Assembly: GCA_002371265.1 (NCBI GenBank)
Contig: DFGT01000012.1
Location: forward strand, 1-49,761
Length of the DNA: 49,761 nt
DNA from: Bacteroidales bacterium UBA3743
Lineage (GTDB): Bacteria > Bacteroidota > Bacteroidia > Bacteroidales > Paludibacteraceae
Reading direction: 5' to 3'
Position 1 is the stretch's first letter, and each line of letters starts with the position of its first letter. The notes under the pieces are model-generated. The model saw nothing but the letters and a program-made list of their open reading frames with translations. It had not been told where the DNA came from and ran no database searches. Shown here one piece after another: positions 1-8,065 of the stretch. The position numbers were made by a program, and so were the translations under genes.

Positions 1-83
1 CGTCAACAGACTATTGGTATGAGTGTTTGATCCGAGAGATCGACAAGGTCTACAAAGGTCACTTCACACTGATAAGGCGATAA
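1..83 (+). CDS. 3' end of an unidentified gene (partial)
   Basis: Reading from base 3 there is an open frame to a TAA at 81-83; the other two forward frames stop within the first 30 bases. It encodes about 26 residues ending YKGHFTLIRR, with no family signature I recognise. A clean intrinsic terminator begins about 20 bases after the stop, which supports this being a true gene end. The gene itself lies upstream of the window, so its function cannot be judged from here. Confidence 0.5.
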   Translation, partial: STDYWYECLIREIDKVYKGHFTLIRR

Positions 84-104
84 TCAAACGGATTATATGA
101 TAAC

Positions 105-137
105 AAAAAAGGTTGCGAGACAATCGCAACCTTTTTT
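105..137 (+). terminator. Intrinsic terminator after the partial gene
   Basis: A perfect 8-bp stem, GGTTGCGA (111-118) with TCGCAACC (124-131), has a 5-base loop and is followed by six T. A run of A precedes it, so the hairpin could work in either direction, but only the + strand has a gene ending here. Confidence 0.85.
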
Positions 138-210
138 GTTTGTGAAATTAATGTTATGTCTGATAGAAATTTTTGAACACGGAAATAACTAATTTGTGGA
201 TTATAATAAT

Positions 211-218
211 TATTTTTG
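211..218 (+). promoter_or_regulatory. Candidate -7 box for the GH25 gene
   Basis: TATTTTTG matches the Bacteroidota -7 consensus TAnnTTTG and lies 21 bases before the start codon. No TTTG sits at the usual 19-21 bp spacing upstream (the nearest is at 193-196, only 14 bp away), so the call is weak. Confidence 0.35.
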
Positions 219-239
219 TCTTAGTGATAGAATTGATTT

Positions 240-968
240 ATGAATAGAATTTTTTTATACCTAATACTCTTTTTTTTCGCATCTTGTCATGAAGAAAAAG
301 CGACGTTGGATGAGACTGTTGATTTTTCTGCCTGGAATTTATCAGCCCCGCCTGATACACTTTGGGGTGTTGACGTGAGCCATTATCAGGGAAAAATTGA
401 TTTTGACGAATTGGAAGAGGGAGCTCATTTTGTTATACTCCGTGCCTCTATTGGCTCCAACGGAAAATGTGACCAGCGTTTTTATGGCAACTATGCAAGA
501 GCTGCAAAGTCTCATTTGTTGCTCGGCTTTTATCATTTCTTCTATTTTGACCGTGACGGAGAATTGCAGGCAAAAATTTTTTTGGATGCCACGAATGGCA
601 AACGAAATAATTTTCCTCTGATAATTGATTTTGAAGAGTCGAAAGTGGTCAACAATCCAAAAGAAATGAATATAGACTCTTCTGTATATAATTTGCGAAA
701 TATGGTTGATTATCTTCAATCACAGGGAAAAGACGTGATGATTTATTCCAATCGTCATTGTTATGCAAAATATAAAATAGCGTCAAATTTTCCGGGCGTT
801 AAGTTATGGGTGGCTGATTATAACGCGATGTTTGTGACGGAGGATTTCCCTGACTGCTATATCCAGCAATATGCATGCGACGGGAGTGTTTATGGAATAT
901 CTGCGGACGTAGATTTGAATGTTATCGTCGACAGTAAGAAGATCATCAAGCCAGAAATGCAGCCTTAA
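240..968 (+). CDS. GH25 family lysozyme-like lipoprotein
   Basis: This is a predicted peptidoglycan-cleaving muramidase of glycoside hydrolase family 25, anchored as a lipoprotein. Residues 1-15 form a hydrophobic signal and end in the lipobox FASC with Cys16 as the lipidation site. The GH25 fold then runs from about residue 42 to the end. DVSHYQG places the first catalytic-face Asp at 45, and IIDFEES places the Asp130/Glu132 pair typical of GH25. The late IQQYA and ADVDLN strands are also characteristic of the family. At 242 residues it is a single catalytic domain with no binding repeats. It is monocistronic, with a terminator upstream and its own candidate -7 box. Export to the inner leaflet of the outer membrane or to the periplasm is inferred. 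Whether it acts in wall remodelling or against other bacteria cannot be told from the sequence. Confidence 0.88.
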   Translation: MNRIFLYLILFFFASCHEEKATLDETVDFSAWNLSAPPDTLWGVDVSHYQGKIDFDELEEGAHFVILRASIGSNGKCDQRFYGNYARAAKSHLLLGFYHFFYFDRDGELQAKIFLDATNGKRNNFPLIIDFEESKVVNNPKEMNIDSSVYNLRNMVDYLQSQGKDVMIYSNRHCYAKYKIASNFPGVKLWVADYNAMFVTEDFPDCYIQQYACDGSVYGISADVDLNVIVDSKKIIKPEMQP

Positions 969-1015
969 TGGTGATTTTTTCATGTTTTTTTCATCAGTTT
1001 CACGTCATTTGGTGC

Positions 1016-1023
1016 TATCTTTG
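1016..1023 (+). promoter_or_regulatory. Candidate -7 box for pyrF
   Basis: TATCTTTG matches TAnnTTTG exactly and lies 34 bases before the pyrF start. The region 19-21 bp upstream is T-rich but has no clear TTTG. Confidence 0.55.
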
Positions 1024-1057
1024 CCAAAATTTTGAACAATGTTGAAAAAATACAGAT

Positions 1058-1897
1058 ATGACAAGAGAAGAATTATTTGAGAATATCAAGAAGAAGCAGT
1101 CGTTTCTTTGTGTCGGTCTTGATACAGACGTGAACAAGATTCCTGAGTTTATGTTCGACAAATACGAAGGCGACTATATATTCGAATTCAATAAGCAGAT
1201 AATTGACGCAACTGCCAAATATTGCGTCGCATACAAACCTAATTTGGCATTCTATGAGAGTCTTGGACTTCAAGGATGGGATGTCCTAGAGCGTACCGTC
1301 GACTATATTCGCAGCAATTATCCGGACATGTTCTTGATTGCCGACGCTAAACGTGGCGATATTGGCAACACTTCCGCTATGTATGCCCGCACATTCTTTG
1401 GCGCAATGGATTTCGATTCAGTTACTGTGGCTCCTTATATGGGAGAGGATTCTGTGTCTCCATTCTTGACATATGAGGGCAAGTGGGTGACTCTTCTTGC
1501 GTTGACATCAAACAAGGGAGCTTTCGATTTCCAGTTTATGAAGGATGCTGAGACAGGTGACACATTGTATCAGAAAGTTTTGAAAACATCTAAGAAATGG
1601 GGTAATGCTGACAATATGATGTATGTTGTCGGTGCAACCAAAGCTGATATGCTCAGTGATATACGTGAGATTATTCCAGATAATTTCTTACTTGTCCCAG
1701 GTATCGGAGCCCAGGGTGGTAGCCTAGAGGAGGTTGTGAAACATGGTATGAACAGCCAGTGTGGACTTCTTGTCAATTCTTCACGCGCCATTATATACGC
1801 TGCCAACGACGAGACATTTGCTGAGGCGGCTGCTCGTGAGGCAAAGAAGGTGCAGGAACAGATGGCTGGATTCTTGAAGGCTGCGGGAATGATTTAA
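1058..1897 (+). CDS. pyrF: Orotidine 5'-phosphate decarboxylase (type 2)
   Basis: PyrF decarboxylates OMP to UMP, the last step of de novo pyrimidine synthesis, in the cytoplasm. The active-site signature is DAKRGDIGNTS, with Asp96, Lys98 and Asp101 forming the catalytic Asp-Lys-Asp set. Early elements such as CVGLDTD and the later LVPGIGAQGG phosphate-binding loop also fit. At 279 residues it belongs to the longer 'type 2' subfamily rather than the roughly 230-residue enterobacterial type. The ATG at 1058 follows a TATCTTTG box, and the HD-domain gene starts 20 bases after its stop, so the two are probably co-transcribed. No other pyrimidine gene is in the window. Confidence 0.95.
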   Translation: MTREELFENIKKKQSFLCVGLDTDVNKIPEFMFDKYEGDYIFEFNKQIIDATAKYCVAYKPNLAFYESLGLQGWDVLERTVDYIRSNYPDMFLIADAKRGDIGNTSAMYARTFFGAMDFDSVTVAPYMGEDSVSPFLTYEGKWVTLLALTSNKGAFDFQFMKDAETGDTLYQKVLKTSKKWGNADNMMYVVGATKADMLSDIREIIPDNFLLVPGIGAQGGSLEEVVKHGMNSQCGLLVNSSRAIIYAANDETFAEAAAREAKKVQEQMAGFLKAAGMI

Positions 1898-1917
1898 TTG
1901 TTTGGGTAGACAGAGTA

Positions 1918-3156
1918 ATGCGCACAAAAATCATCAACGACCCGGTACACGGATTTATCAACATTCCGGAATTCATTTATGATATTATCGAACACCGCTT
2001 TTTCCAGCGTCTGTCTCGAATCAGGCAACTGGGTTTGACTTATATGGTGTATCCTGGCGCACAGCATACCCGTTTCCTTCACTCTCTGGGCGCTATGCAC
2101 TTGATGGGTGAGGCTCTGACTACTCTTCAGAATAAAGGTATTGCTATTTCAAAGGAAGAGAAAGAGGCGGCGATGGCGGCTATCCTTCTTCACGATGTAG
2201 GACATGCCCCATTCTCTCACGTGCTGGAGAGTACTTTCGTTTCCGGCATTTCACATGAGGAGATATCTCTTCTGATGATGAAACAGATAAATAAAGATTT
2301 CGGTGGCAAACTAGATATGGCCATTGAAATCTTTCAGGATAAATATCCACGACATTTTTTCCATCAGCTGATCTCAGGACAATTGGATGTCGACAGACTT
2401 GATTATCTGAGTCGAGACTGCTATTTCACAGGAGTCGTGGAGGGAGTTATCGGTGCGGAGAGAATCATCAAGATGATGAACGTTGCAGACGATAAACTCT
2501 GTGTTGAAATAAAAGGAATATACTCAATAGAGAAATTCTTGATTGCCCGACGAATGATGTATTGGCAGGTATATCTTCACAAAGCGTCGATCGCGGCGGA
2601 ACAGGTGTTGATATCTTTGCTCAGACGTGCAATCTGTCTTGCCAAACAAGGTGAGGAATTGTTCGCGTCGCCATCATTGAGATATTTTCTTTACAACAAC
2701 GTCGAGGCAGACTCTTTTGACATCTACAGCTCGTCGCTTGAAAATTATGCCAGATTCGACGATTCCGATATCTATTCAGCGCTTAAAGTTTGGCAATGCC
2801 ATAAAGACAATATACTGTCTTTGTTGAGCGAGGCACTTACGGACAGACGTCTGTTTAAGGTAAAGGTGTTGGATCATGAGCCAAGCAAGTCGGAGGTGGA
2901 TGAGATAAAGAAACAGATACAGTCTGTCACTAATTTTACTGATGAAGAGGTTGAGTATTTGTGCAGGGTTGTGCCGGTGACAAGCAAGGCTTATTCGTTG
3001 AAAAATGGTGGTTTGAATATACTACGTTCAGATGGTAAATTGTGTGATGTTAGCGAAGTTTCAGATATTTTAGACTTCTCTTTGTTGTCTAAACAGGAGA
3101 GAAAATACTATCTTTGCTATTATGATTCGCGTCAATATTTTAGCACTCAGGTGTAA
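1918..3156 (+). CDS. HD-domain phosphohydrolase (SAMHD1/dGTPase-like)
   Basis: This is a metal-dependent phosphohydrolase of the HD superfamily, in the group related to dGTPases and SAMHD1. The N-terminus NDPVHGFI and QHTRFLHSLG (His50) are standard for this group. The HD pair is His92-Asp93 in LLHDVGHAPFSH, and the distal metal ligand is in QLDVDRLDYLSRD. The C-terminal half is the family's helical extension. It is 412 residues long, usual for the family. The substrate is unknown; dNTP hydrolysis is a family-based guess. It is probably an operon partner of pyrF, 20 bases upstream, which would fit a nucleotide role but does not prove it. The lpxD promoter follows 80 bases after its stop. Confidence 0.85.
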   Translation: MRTKIINDPVHGFINIPEFIYDIIEHRFFQRLSRIRQLGLTYMVYPGAQHTRFLHSLGAMHLMGEALTTLQNKGIAISKEEKEAAMAAILLHDVGHAPFSHVLESTFVSGISHEEISLLMMKQINKDFGGKLDMAIEIFQDKYPRHFFHQLISGQLDVDRLDYLSRDCYFTGVVEGVIGAERIIKMMNVADDKLCVEIKGIYSIEKFLIARRMMYWQVYLHKASIAAEQVLISLLRRAICLAKQGEELFASPSLRYFLYNNVEADSFDIYSSSLENYARFDDSDIYSALKVWQCHKDNILSLLSEALTDRRLFKVKVLDHEPSKSEVDEIKKQIQSVTNFTDEEVEYLCRVVPVTSKAYSLKNGGLNILRSDGKLCDVSEVSDILDFSLLSKQERKYYLCYYDSRQYFSTQV

Positions 3157-3212
3157 ATTTAGTTGATTTTTTTGTTCGAAAGGTACTGCAATGCTTTATA
3201 TTAGTGTGATAG

Positions 3213-3245
3213 ATTGCGGTATGTGTCAATATTTTACTACTTTTG
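3213..3245 (+). promoter_or_regulatory. Promoter of the lpxD-lpxC/fabZ-lpxA operon
   Basis: ATTG (3213-3216) and TACTTTTG (3238-3245) are separated by 21 bp, a good match to the Bacteroidota -33/-7 pattern. Transcription would start near 3252. The in-frame codon at 3243 lies inside this box, so it cannot be the translation start; this decides for the ATG at 3270. Confidence 0.65.
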
Positions 3246-3269
3246 TTTGATTTTTTAATTTTTAGGAAC

Positions 3270-4358
3270 ATGGAATTTACAGCAGGACAGTTGGCAGCAA
3301 TGCTTAAAGGACAAGTAGAAGGAGATGACAATGTAAAGGTTAGTACTTTTGCAAAAATAGAGGAGGGAAGAAATGGAGCAATTTCATTTTTGTCAAATCC
3401 GAAGTACACAGAATATCTCTATTCCACAAAATCGTCTGTCGTGTTGGTGTCAAAGGATTTTGTTCCGACAAAAGAATATTCATGTACACTTTTGAGAGTT
3501 GCTGATCCATATGCTGCTGTAGCGCAGCTTCTTCGTTTGGCGGACCAGTACTTGTCTCCAAAGAGAAACGGAATCCATCCGTCAGCTTTTATCTCAGACA
3601 AGGCACAGATTGGAGAGAATGTTTATATCGGTCAGAATGTGGTGATTGAAGACGGTGCTGTGATTGGCAATGGATGTCAGATTTATGCGAATACGTTTAT
3701 CGGACAGGGTGTTACATTGGAAGAAGATTCATTGGTTTATGCCAATGTCACAATATATAAAGGCTGTAAGATAGGCAAAAGATGTGTTTTGCAGGCTGGA
3801 TGTGTGATTGGAGGAGACGGATTTGGCTTCGCTCCGAATCCAGACGGATCTTATAGCAAAATTCCTCAGCTTGGTATCGTTCGATTGGAGGACGACGTCG
3901 AGATCGGGGCAAATTCTACAGTCGACCGCGCGACAATGGGTGAGACTGTGATACATAAAGGAGTCAAGATAGACAATCTTGTGCATATTGCCCACAATGT
4001 TGTGGTCGGAGACAACACGGTGATGGCTGCGTTGACTGGTATTGCCGGTTCGACAAAGATTGGAAAACACTGTATGTTTGGAGGCCAGAGTGGCGTGGTC
4101 GGTCATGTGGAAGTGGCAGACAACTCAAATTTCGCCGCAAAGTGTGGCGTGTCGTCGTCAATCAAAACTCCAGGTCAGCAGTGGCATTTTTACCCACATA
4201 TGGAGGGCGCAAAATTCCGTCGCAGCTATGTTTGCCTTAAGCAGTTGCCAGAGACTGTAAAGGTTGTTTCGGAGACAGAAAAGCAATTACGTGTTGCCAA
4301 CGAGAGAATAGAGGCACTTGAAAAGCAGATTCAGGAGTTGGCAAGTAAAATAAAGTAA
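3270..4358 (+). CDS. lpxD: UDP-3-O-acylglucosamine N-acyltransferase
   Basis: LpxD adds the second acyl chain, amide-linked, to UDP-3-O-acyl-glucosamine in lipid A synthesis, at the cytoplasmic face. The protein is 362 residues from the ATG at 3270 (MEFTAGQL). It has an N-terminal uridine-binding domain, then left-handed beta-helix hexapeptide repeats from about residue 105 (IGENVYIGQNVVIEDGAVIG and on), and a helical C-terminus. The catalytic His lies in LVHIAHNVVVG. The FGF/GGDGFGFAP loop is diagnostic of LpxD. It is first in a three-gene lipid A operon, 19 bases before lpxC-fabZ. A start nine codons upstream is in frame but lies inside the promoter, so it was rejected. Confidence 0.95.
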   Translation: MEFTAGQLAAMLKGQVEGDDNVKVSTFAKIEEGRNGAISFLSNPKYTEYLYSTKSSVVLVSKDFVPTKEYSCTLLRVADPYAAVAQLLRLADQYLSPKRNGIHPSAFISDKAQIGENVYIGQNVVIEDGAVIGNGCQIYANTFIGQGVTLEEDSLVYANVTIYKGCKIGKRCVLQAGCVIGGDGFGFAPNPDGSYSKIPQLGIVRLEDDVEIGANSTVDRATMGETVIHKGVKIDNLVHIAHNVVVGDNTVMAALTGIAGSTKIGKHCMFGGQSGVVGHVEVADNSNFAAKCGVSSSIKTPGQQWHFYPHMEGAKFRRSYVCLKQLPETVKVVSETEKQLRVANERIEALEKQIQELASKIK

Positions 4359-4377
4359 TAACTGAGAAAAAAACAAA

Positions 4378-5763
4378 ATGGAAAATCAGAAGACATTAAA
4401 GGGAGAATTCTCTATTTCTGGTGTAGGTTTGCATACAGGTTTGGCTATCAATGCCACTTTTAAGCCAGCACCTGCAGGTACAGGTATTAAGTTCAAACGC
4501 GTAGATATCGAAGGAGAAAACGAGATTGACGCTTTGGCTGAAAATGTAGTTGAGACAAGCCGTGGCACAGTTATTGCTAAGGGAGATGTTAAGGTAAGCA
4601 CAATTGAGCATGCAATGTCGGCACTATATGCAATGGGTGTAGACAACTGTATGATTGAGATTTCTGGTGCTGAGATGCCTATCCTTGATGGCAGTGCTGC
4701 TCCATTCGTGAAAGAGATTCTTGCTGTTGGTCTTGAAGATCTAGATGCTGAGCGTGAATATTACGTTGTAAGAAAGAAGACAGAGTTCGTTAATGAGACT
4801 ACTGGTTCAAAGTATACATTTATTCCAGACGAGGATTTCTCGATGACAGTAATGGTCAAGTATCCATCAGCTGTATTGAGCAATCAGTTCGCAAACTTAG
4901 ATTCTATCGCTGATTTCCAGAATGAGGTGGCATCTTGCCGTACATTCGTGTTTGTAAAGGAAATAGAGCCTCTTGTTAAGAATAATCTTATCAAGGGAGG
5001 AGATCTAAATAACGCGATTGTTGTTTATGACGAGAAGATGTCTCAGGAAGAAGTTGATCATCTTTGTGATATTATGGGCAAGCCTCATATGAAGGCTGAG
5101 AACATCGGCTACATGAGCAATGAGCCTTTGCGTTTTGAGAACGAGCCAGCCCGTCACAAGATGCTTGATTTGATTGGAGACTTGGCGTTGATAGGCAAGC
5201 CAATCAAGGGTAAGGTGATTGCTGTATGCCCAGGCCACACAGCAAATGCAGACCTGACAAAGAAACTTCGTAAGGAGATCAAGCGTCAGGAGGTTGTTAT
5301 CCCGTCATATGATCCAAACTTGGAGCCAGTGATGGATGTGAACAAGATCAGAGAGATCCTTCCTCACCGTTGGCCAATGCAGTTGGTGGACAAGGTAATC
5401 GAGATTTCAGACAATTATGTTGTCGCTATCAAGAATGTCACTTCAAACGAGACATTCTTTATGGGACATTTTCCACAGGAGCCAGTTATGCCAGGAGTGT
5501 TGATCGTTGAGGCAATGGCACAGTCTGGAGGTTTGTTTGTTTTGAATTCATTGGATGACCCACACGGATATTCTACATACTTCATGAAGATTGACAATGT
5601 GAAGTTCCGTCGTAAGGTTGTGCCAGGAGACACATTGATATTCAAGGTGTCGTATATAACTCCTTTGAGAAGAGGATGCGCGGTGATGAAGGCTTATGCT
5701 TTTGTCGGTGATCAGATTGCGGCAGAGGCAGAATTTATGGCTCAGATTATTAAGAACAAATAA
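4378..5763 (+). CDS. lpxC-fabZ: LpxC deacetylase fused to FabZ dehydratase
   Basis: This is a bifunctional fusion. The first ~305 residues are LpxC, the zinc UDP-3-O-acyl-GlcNAc deacetylase that commits sugar to lipid A. SGVGLHTG, STIEHAMSAL and RHKMLDLIGDLALIG carry the His/Asp zinc-site and catalytic residues. From about residue 318 (MDVNKIREILPHRWP) it is FabZ, the hotdog-fold 3-hydroxyacyl-ACP dehydratase, with catalytic His in MGHFPQEPVMPG and Glu in VEAMAQ. The fusion is well known in Bacteroidota. It joins an enzyme consuming acylated sugar to one drawing on the same hydroxyacyl-ACP pool. The gene sits 19 bases after lpxD and 26 bases before lpxA. The length of 461 residues fits both full domains with no truncation. 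Confidence 0.96.
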   Translation: MENQKTLKGEFSISGVGLHTGLAINATFKPAPAGTGIKFKRVDIEGENEIDALAENVVETSRGTVIAKGDVKVSTIEHAMSALYAMGVDNCMIEISGAEMPILDGSAAPFVKEILAVGLEDLDAEREYYVVRKKTEFVNETTGSKYTFIPDEDFSMTVMVKYPSAVLSNQFANLDSIADFQNEVASCRTFVFVKEIEPLVKNNLIKGGDLNNAIVVYDEKMSQEEVDHLCDIMGKPHMKAENIGYMSNEPLRFENEPARHKMLDLIGDLALIGKPIKGKVIAVCPGHTANADLTKKLRKEIKRQEVVIPSYDPNLEPVMDVNKIREILPHRWPMQLVDKVIEISDNYVVAIKNVTSNETFFMGHFPQEPVMPGVLIVEAMAQSGGLFVLNSLDDPHGYSTYFMKIDNVKFRRKVVPGDTLIFKVSYITPLRRGCAVMKAYAFVGDQIAAEAEFMAQIIKNK

Positions 5764-5789
5764 AATAGATAGGACTAAATATTTTGTGG

Positions 5790-6569
5790 ATGGAACAACC
5801 ATTTGTAAGCATACATCCCGATGCTAAGATCGGAAAAAATGTTGAAATCGGACCGTTTACTTTCATTGACAAGGATGTCGAGATTGGCGACGGTACGAAG
5901 ATTATGGCTAATGTCACAATCTTGGAGGGGGCACGCATCGGTAAGAATTGTATTATTTTCCCTAACGCTGTCATTTCAGCGATTCCACAGGATTTGAAAT
6001 TCAAGGGAGAAAAAACCACTGCTGTTATCGGAGACAACACCACAATTCGTGAGTGTGTTACGATCAACAGAGGCACAGCATCCAAGGGCACTACAATTGT
6101 GGGCAGTAATTGTTTGATAATGGCTTATGTCCATGTCGCTCACGACTGTGTCGTAGGCAACAACATCATCTTAGGCAACACTACACAGCTTGCTGGAGAG
6201 GTCCATGTGGATGATTGGGCAATTATTTCAGGAGGTACTCTTGTTCATCAGTTCACGCGTATCGGTTCACATGTGATGATTCAGGGAGGTTCGAGAATCG
6301 GTAAGGATGTTCCTCCGTTTGCGATGGCTGGACGTGATCCGTTGGCTTACTGCGGATTGAATCTTGTCGGCTTGCGCAGACGTGGATTCTCAAATGAGAA
6401 GATTGAAGAAATTCAGAATATTTACCGTACATTATATATGTCTGGATTGAATGTCTCTCAGGCGATTGCAAAGATCAAGGAGACTTTCCAAGAAACAGAG
6501 GAGCGTAAGGTGGTGCTTGACTTCTTGGAAGGCAGTGAGAGAGGCATTATTCCAAGTATTGTTAAATAA
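5790..6569 (+). CDS. lpxA: Acyl-ACP--UDP-GlcNAc O-acyltransferase
   Basis: LpxA transfers a 3-hydroxyacyl chain to the 3-OH of UDP-GlcNAc, the first and reversible step of lipid A synthesis. The N-terminal two thirds are hexapeptide repeats (IHPDAKIGKNVEIGPF onward). AYVHVAHDCVVGN carries the catalytic His, GGTLVHQFTRIG follows, and the C-terminal helical domain contains the family's NLVGLRRRGFS. From the ATG at 5790 it is 259 residues, matching the usual length; a TTG two codons earlier is in frame but less likely. It is the last lipid A gene of the operon. Confidence 0.95.
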   Translation: MEQPFVSIHPDAKIGKNVEIGPFTFIDKDVEIGDGTKIMANVTILEGARIGKNCIIFPNAVISAIPQDLKFKGEKTTAVIGDNTTIRECVTINRGTASKGTTIVGSNCLIMAYVHVAHDCVVGNNIILGNTTQLAGEVHVDDWAIISGGTLVHQFTRIGSHVMIQGGSRIGKDVPPFAMAGRDPLAYCGLNLVGLRRRGFSNEKIEEIQNIYRTLYMSGLNVSQAIAKIKETFQETEERKVVLDFLEGSERGIIPSIVK

Positions 6570-6584
6570 TAAAATCTATCGAGT

Positions 6585-7430
6585 ATGTTTAGAAAAAGTA
6601 TTGTTGCAAGTGTGTTGACGCTTGGTGTCGCTGCTTTCACATTCACTTCATGTGATGAGGAAACATTGAATTCGTTTACTCAGGGTGATACAGTAGCAGC
6701 TTTGAAGGAGGCTTTAAACGTAGGTGTCAATGTCGCTGTGGATCGTCTTTCTACGGAAGGCTATTTTGAAGATGCTGCTACAAGGATTGGTTTGCCTCAG
6801 GAGGCTGTTTCCGCTTTTACTGCTGTTCAAGCTTTACAGAAAGTTCCTGGTGTCAGCTCAGTTTTAAATGAAGTCGGATTAGGTTCTGATTTGCAGGATA
6901 ATCTTGTTACTTTGTTTAATGACGCTGCAAAAGACGCTGCTCCAGAGGCTGCCTCGATATTTGCCGGTGCAATCAAAGACATGTCGGTTCAGGATGGAGA
7001 GCAAATTTTGTTCGGAGGAAGCGGTGCCGCTACTACATATTTGAAGGACAATACTTACACAGGTTTGCAGGGTGCGTTCCATGATCCGATTGTTAATAGC
7101 ATGAATAATGTGAAAATCGCTGGAATGACTGCTACAAATGCTTGGACGAAATTCGCTACTGGAAACAACAAGTTGGCTGGATATATTAATCAGTACAGAA
7201 GTGCTATTGATCTTGCTTCTAGAACTGGTGTTATACCATCAAATGCTATGACTGCAATCAACAATGTTGGTGAAGTGAATACTGATATCTCTGATTATGT
7301 GACTGGTAAGGCTCTCGACGGTTTGTTCTTGAGAGTGTCTCAGAAAGAGGATGATATCCGTACAAATGCAGCCGCTCGTACTTCTGATTTGTTGAAGAGA
7401 GTGTTCGGCAGACTGGATGAGAACAAGTGA
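6585..7430 (+). CDS. DUF4197 family lipoprotein
   Basis: A 281-residue predicted lipoprotein: a hydrophobic signal ends at TFTSC (Cys23). The remainder matches the DUF4197 pattern as I know it. That pattern is a repetitive helical region with AVSAFTAVQALQKVPG, then NDAAKDAAPEAASIFAGAI, KDMSVQDGEQILFGG and AATTYL. The closing block is characteristic: GKALDGLF, then IRTNAAARTSDLLKRVFG. Function is unknown for the family. It begins 15 bases after lpxA and ends before an intrinsic terminator, so it is probably the last cistron of the lipid A operon. That hints at an envelope role but does not establish it. Confidence 0.85.
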   Translation: MFRKSIVASVLTLGVAAFTFTSCDEETLNSFTQGDTVAALKEALNVGVNVAVDRLSTEGYFEDAATRIGLPQEAVSAFTAVQALQKVPGVSSVLNEVGLGSDLQDNLVTLFNDAAKDAAPEAASIFAGAIKDMSVQDGEQILFGGSGAATTYLKDNTYTGLQGAFHDPIVNSMNNVKIAGMTATNAWTKFATGNNKLAGYINQYRSAIDLASRTGVIPSNAMTAINNVGEVNTDISDYVTGKALDGLFLRVSQKEDDIRTNAAARTSDLLKRVFGRLDENK

Positions 7431-7453
7431 TCCGAATGATTATTCTTAAATAT

Positions 7454-7486
7454 AAAAGGATTTGGCAGAAATGTCAAATCCTTTTT
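7454..7486 (+). terminator. Terminator of the lipid A operon
   Basis: An 11-bp perfect stem, AAAAGGATTTG (7454-7464) with CAAATCCTTTT (7475-7485), has a 10-base loop and ends in a T run. Its 3' T-run also contributes the TTTG of the next promoter. Confidence 0.85.
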
Positions 7487-7514
7487 GTTTTGTAAAATAT
7501 GCCTTGTATCTTTG
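7484..7514 (+). promoter_or_regulatory. Promoter of the small secreted protein gene
   Basis: TTTG (7484-7487) and TATCTTTG (7507-7514) are spaced exactly 19 bp apart, one of the best -33/-7 matches in the window. The predicted transcript starts near 7521, 17 bases before the ATG. Confidence 0.75.
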
Positions 7515-7537
7515 GATTTACATTAAGATAGACAACT

Positions 7538-7990
7538 ATGAAATGCTATATAATAATATTTGCTCTGCTTACTTGCTTTGCTTTAATTTGTAGTGGACAG
7601 GAGACTATTGCCGAAACTGATTCAGTCAAAATCACTCAGGATTCAACTTCTCTTTCCCGACATGATTTGGATGAGGCTATATTGAAGAATGTCTATTCCG
7701 AACTGCTTGATGTTGATAAACAGATCCGGCTAACTCATAATATGTTAGTCGACTTGAATTTCATGAGTCCGGGTATGGAACGAAAGATTCAAATGAAATT
7801 AGACGAGTTGAATGGTCGTCTGGATAAGGCATCTGCTGAACTTGATTCCATTACAGACAAGGAAGTCAAAGCAGAGTCTAAACCATATAAAGTGACGGTT
7901 AAGGATTGCAGACAGAAAATCTCCAAATGTTCGGGAATGTTGAAGAAGAAATCGAAGAGGTTAAAATCATTAAATGGAAAAGAACAATAA
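7538..7990 (+). CDS. Small secreted helical protein, unknown
   Basis: 150 residues. Residues 1-20 are a signal peptide (hydrophobic run then CSGQ; Cys18 could be lipidated, but the lipobox is poor). The mature part is charged and probably helical: LLDVDKQIRLTHNMLVDL, then MKLDELNGRLDKASAELDSI looks like heptad-type coiled coil. A lysine-rich tail follows (MLKKKSKRLKSL). I recognise no family. It has a strong own promoter and precedes the restriction locus by 75 bases. The hsdM gene has its own -7 box, so a functional link to restriction is not implied. It is intact and real by its signal peptide and promoter. Confidence 0.7.
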   Translation: MKCYIIIFALLTCFALICSGQETIAETDSVKITQDSTSLSRHDLDEAILKNVYSELLDVDKQIRLTHNMLVDLNFMSPGMERKIQMKLDELNGRLDKASAELDSITDKEVKAESKPYKVTVKDCRQKISKCSGMLKKKSKRLKSLNGKEQ

Positions 7991-8031
7991 ATTAAATCTA
8001 AACTGATTCTTAATTTTAGAAAATCATTTTT

Positions 8032-8039
8032 TATCTTTG
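8032..8039 (+). promoter_or_regulatory. Candidate -7 box for hsdM
   Basis: TATCTTTG is an exact TAnnTTTG match, 26 bases before the hsdM start. No clear TTTG lies at the right spacing upstream. Confidence 0.55.
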
Positions 8040-8065
8040 AAGAACATTCACTGACTAGATATAAC

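Noticed and set aside
3243..3269. Earlier in-frame start for lpxD
   Set aside because: It falls inside the TACTTTTG promoter box, upstream of the likely transcription start.
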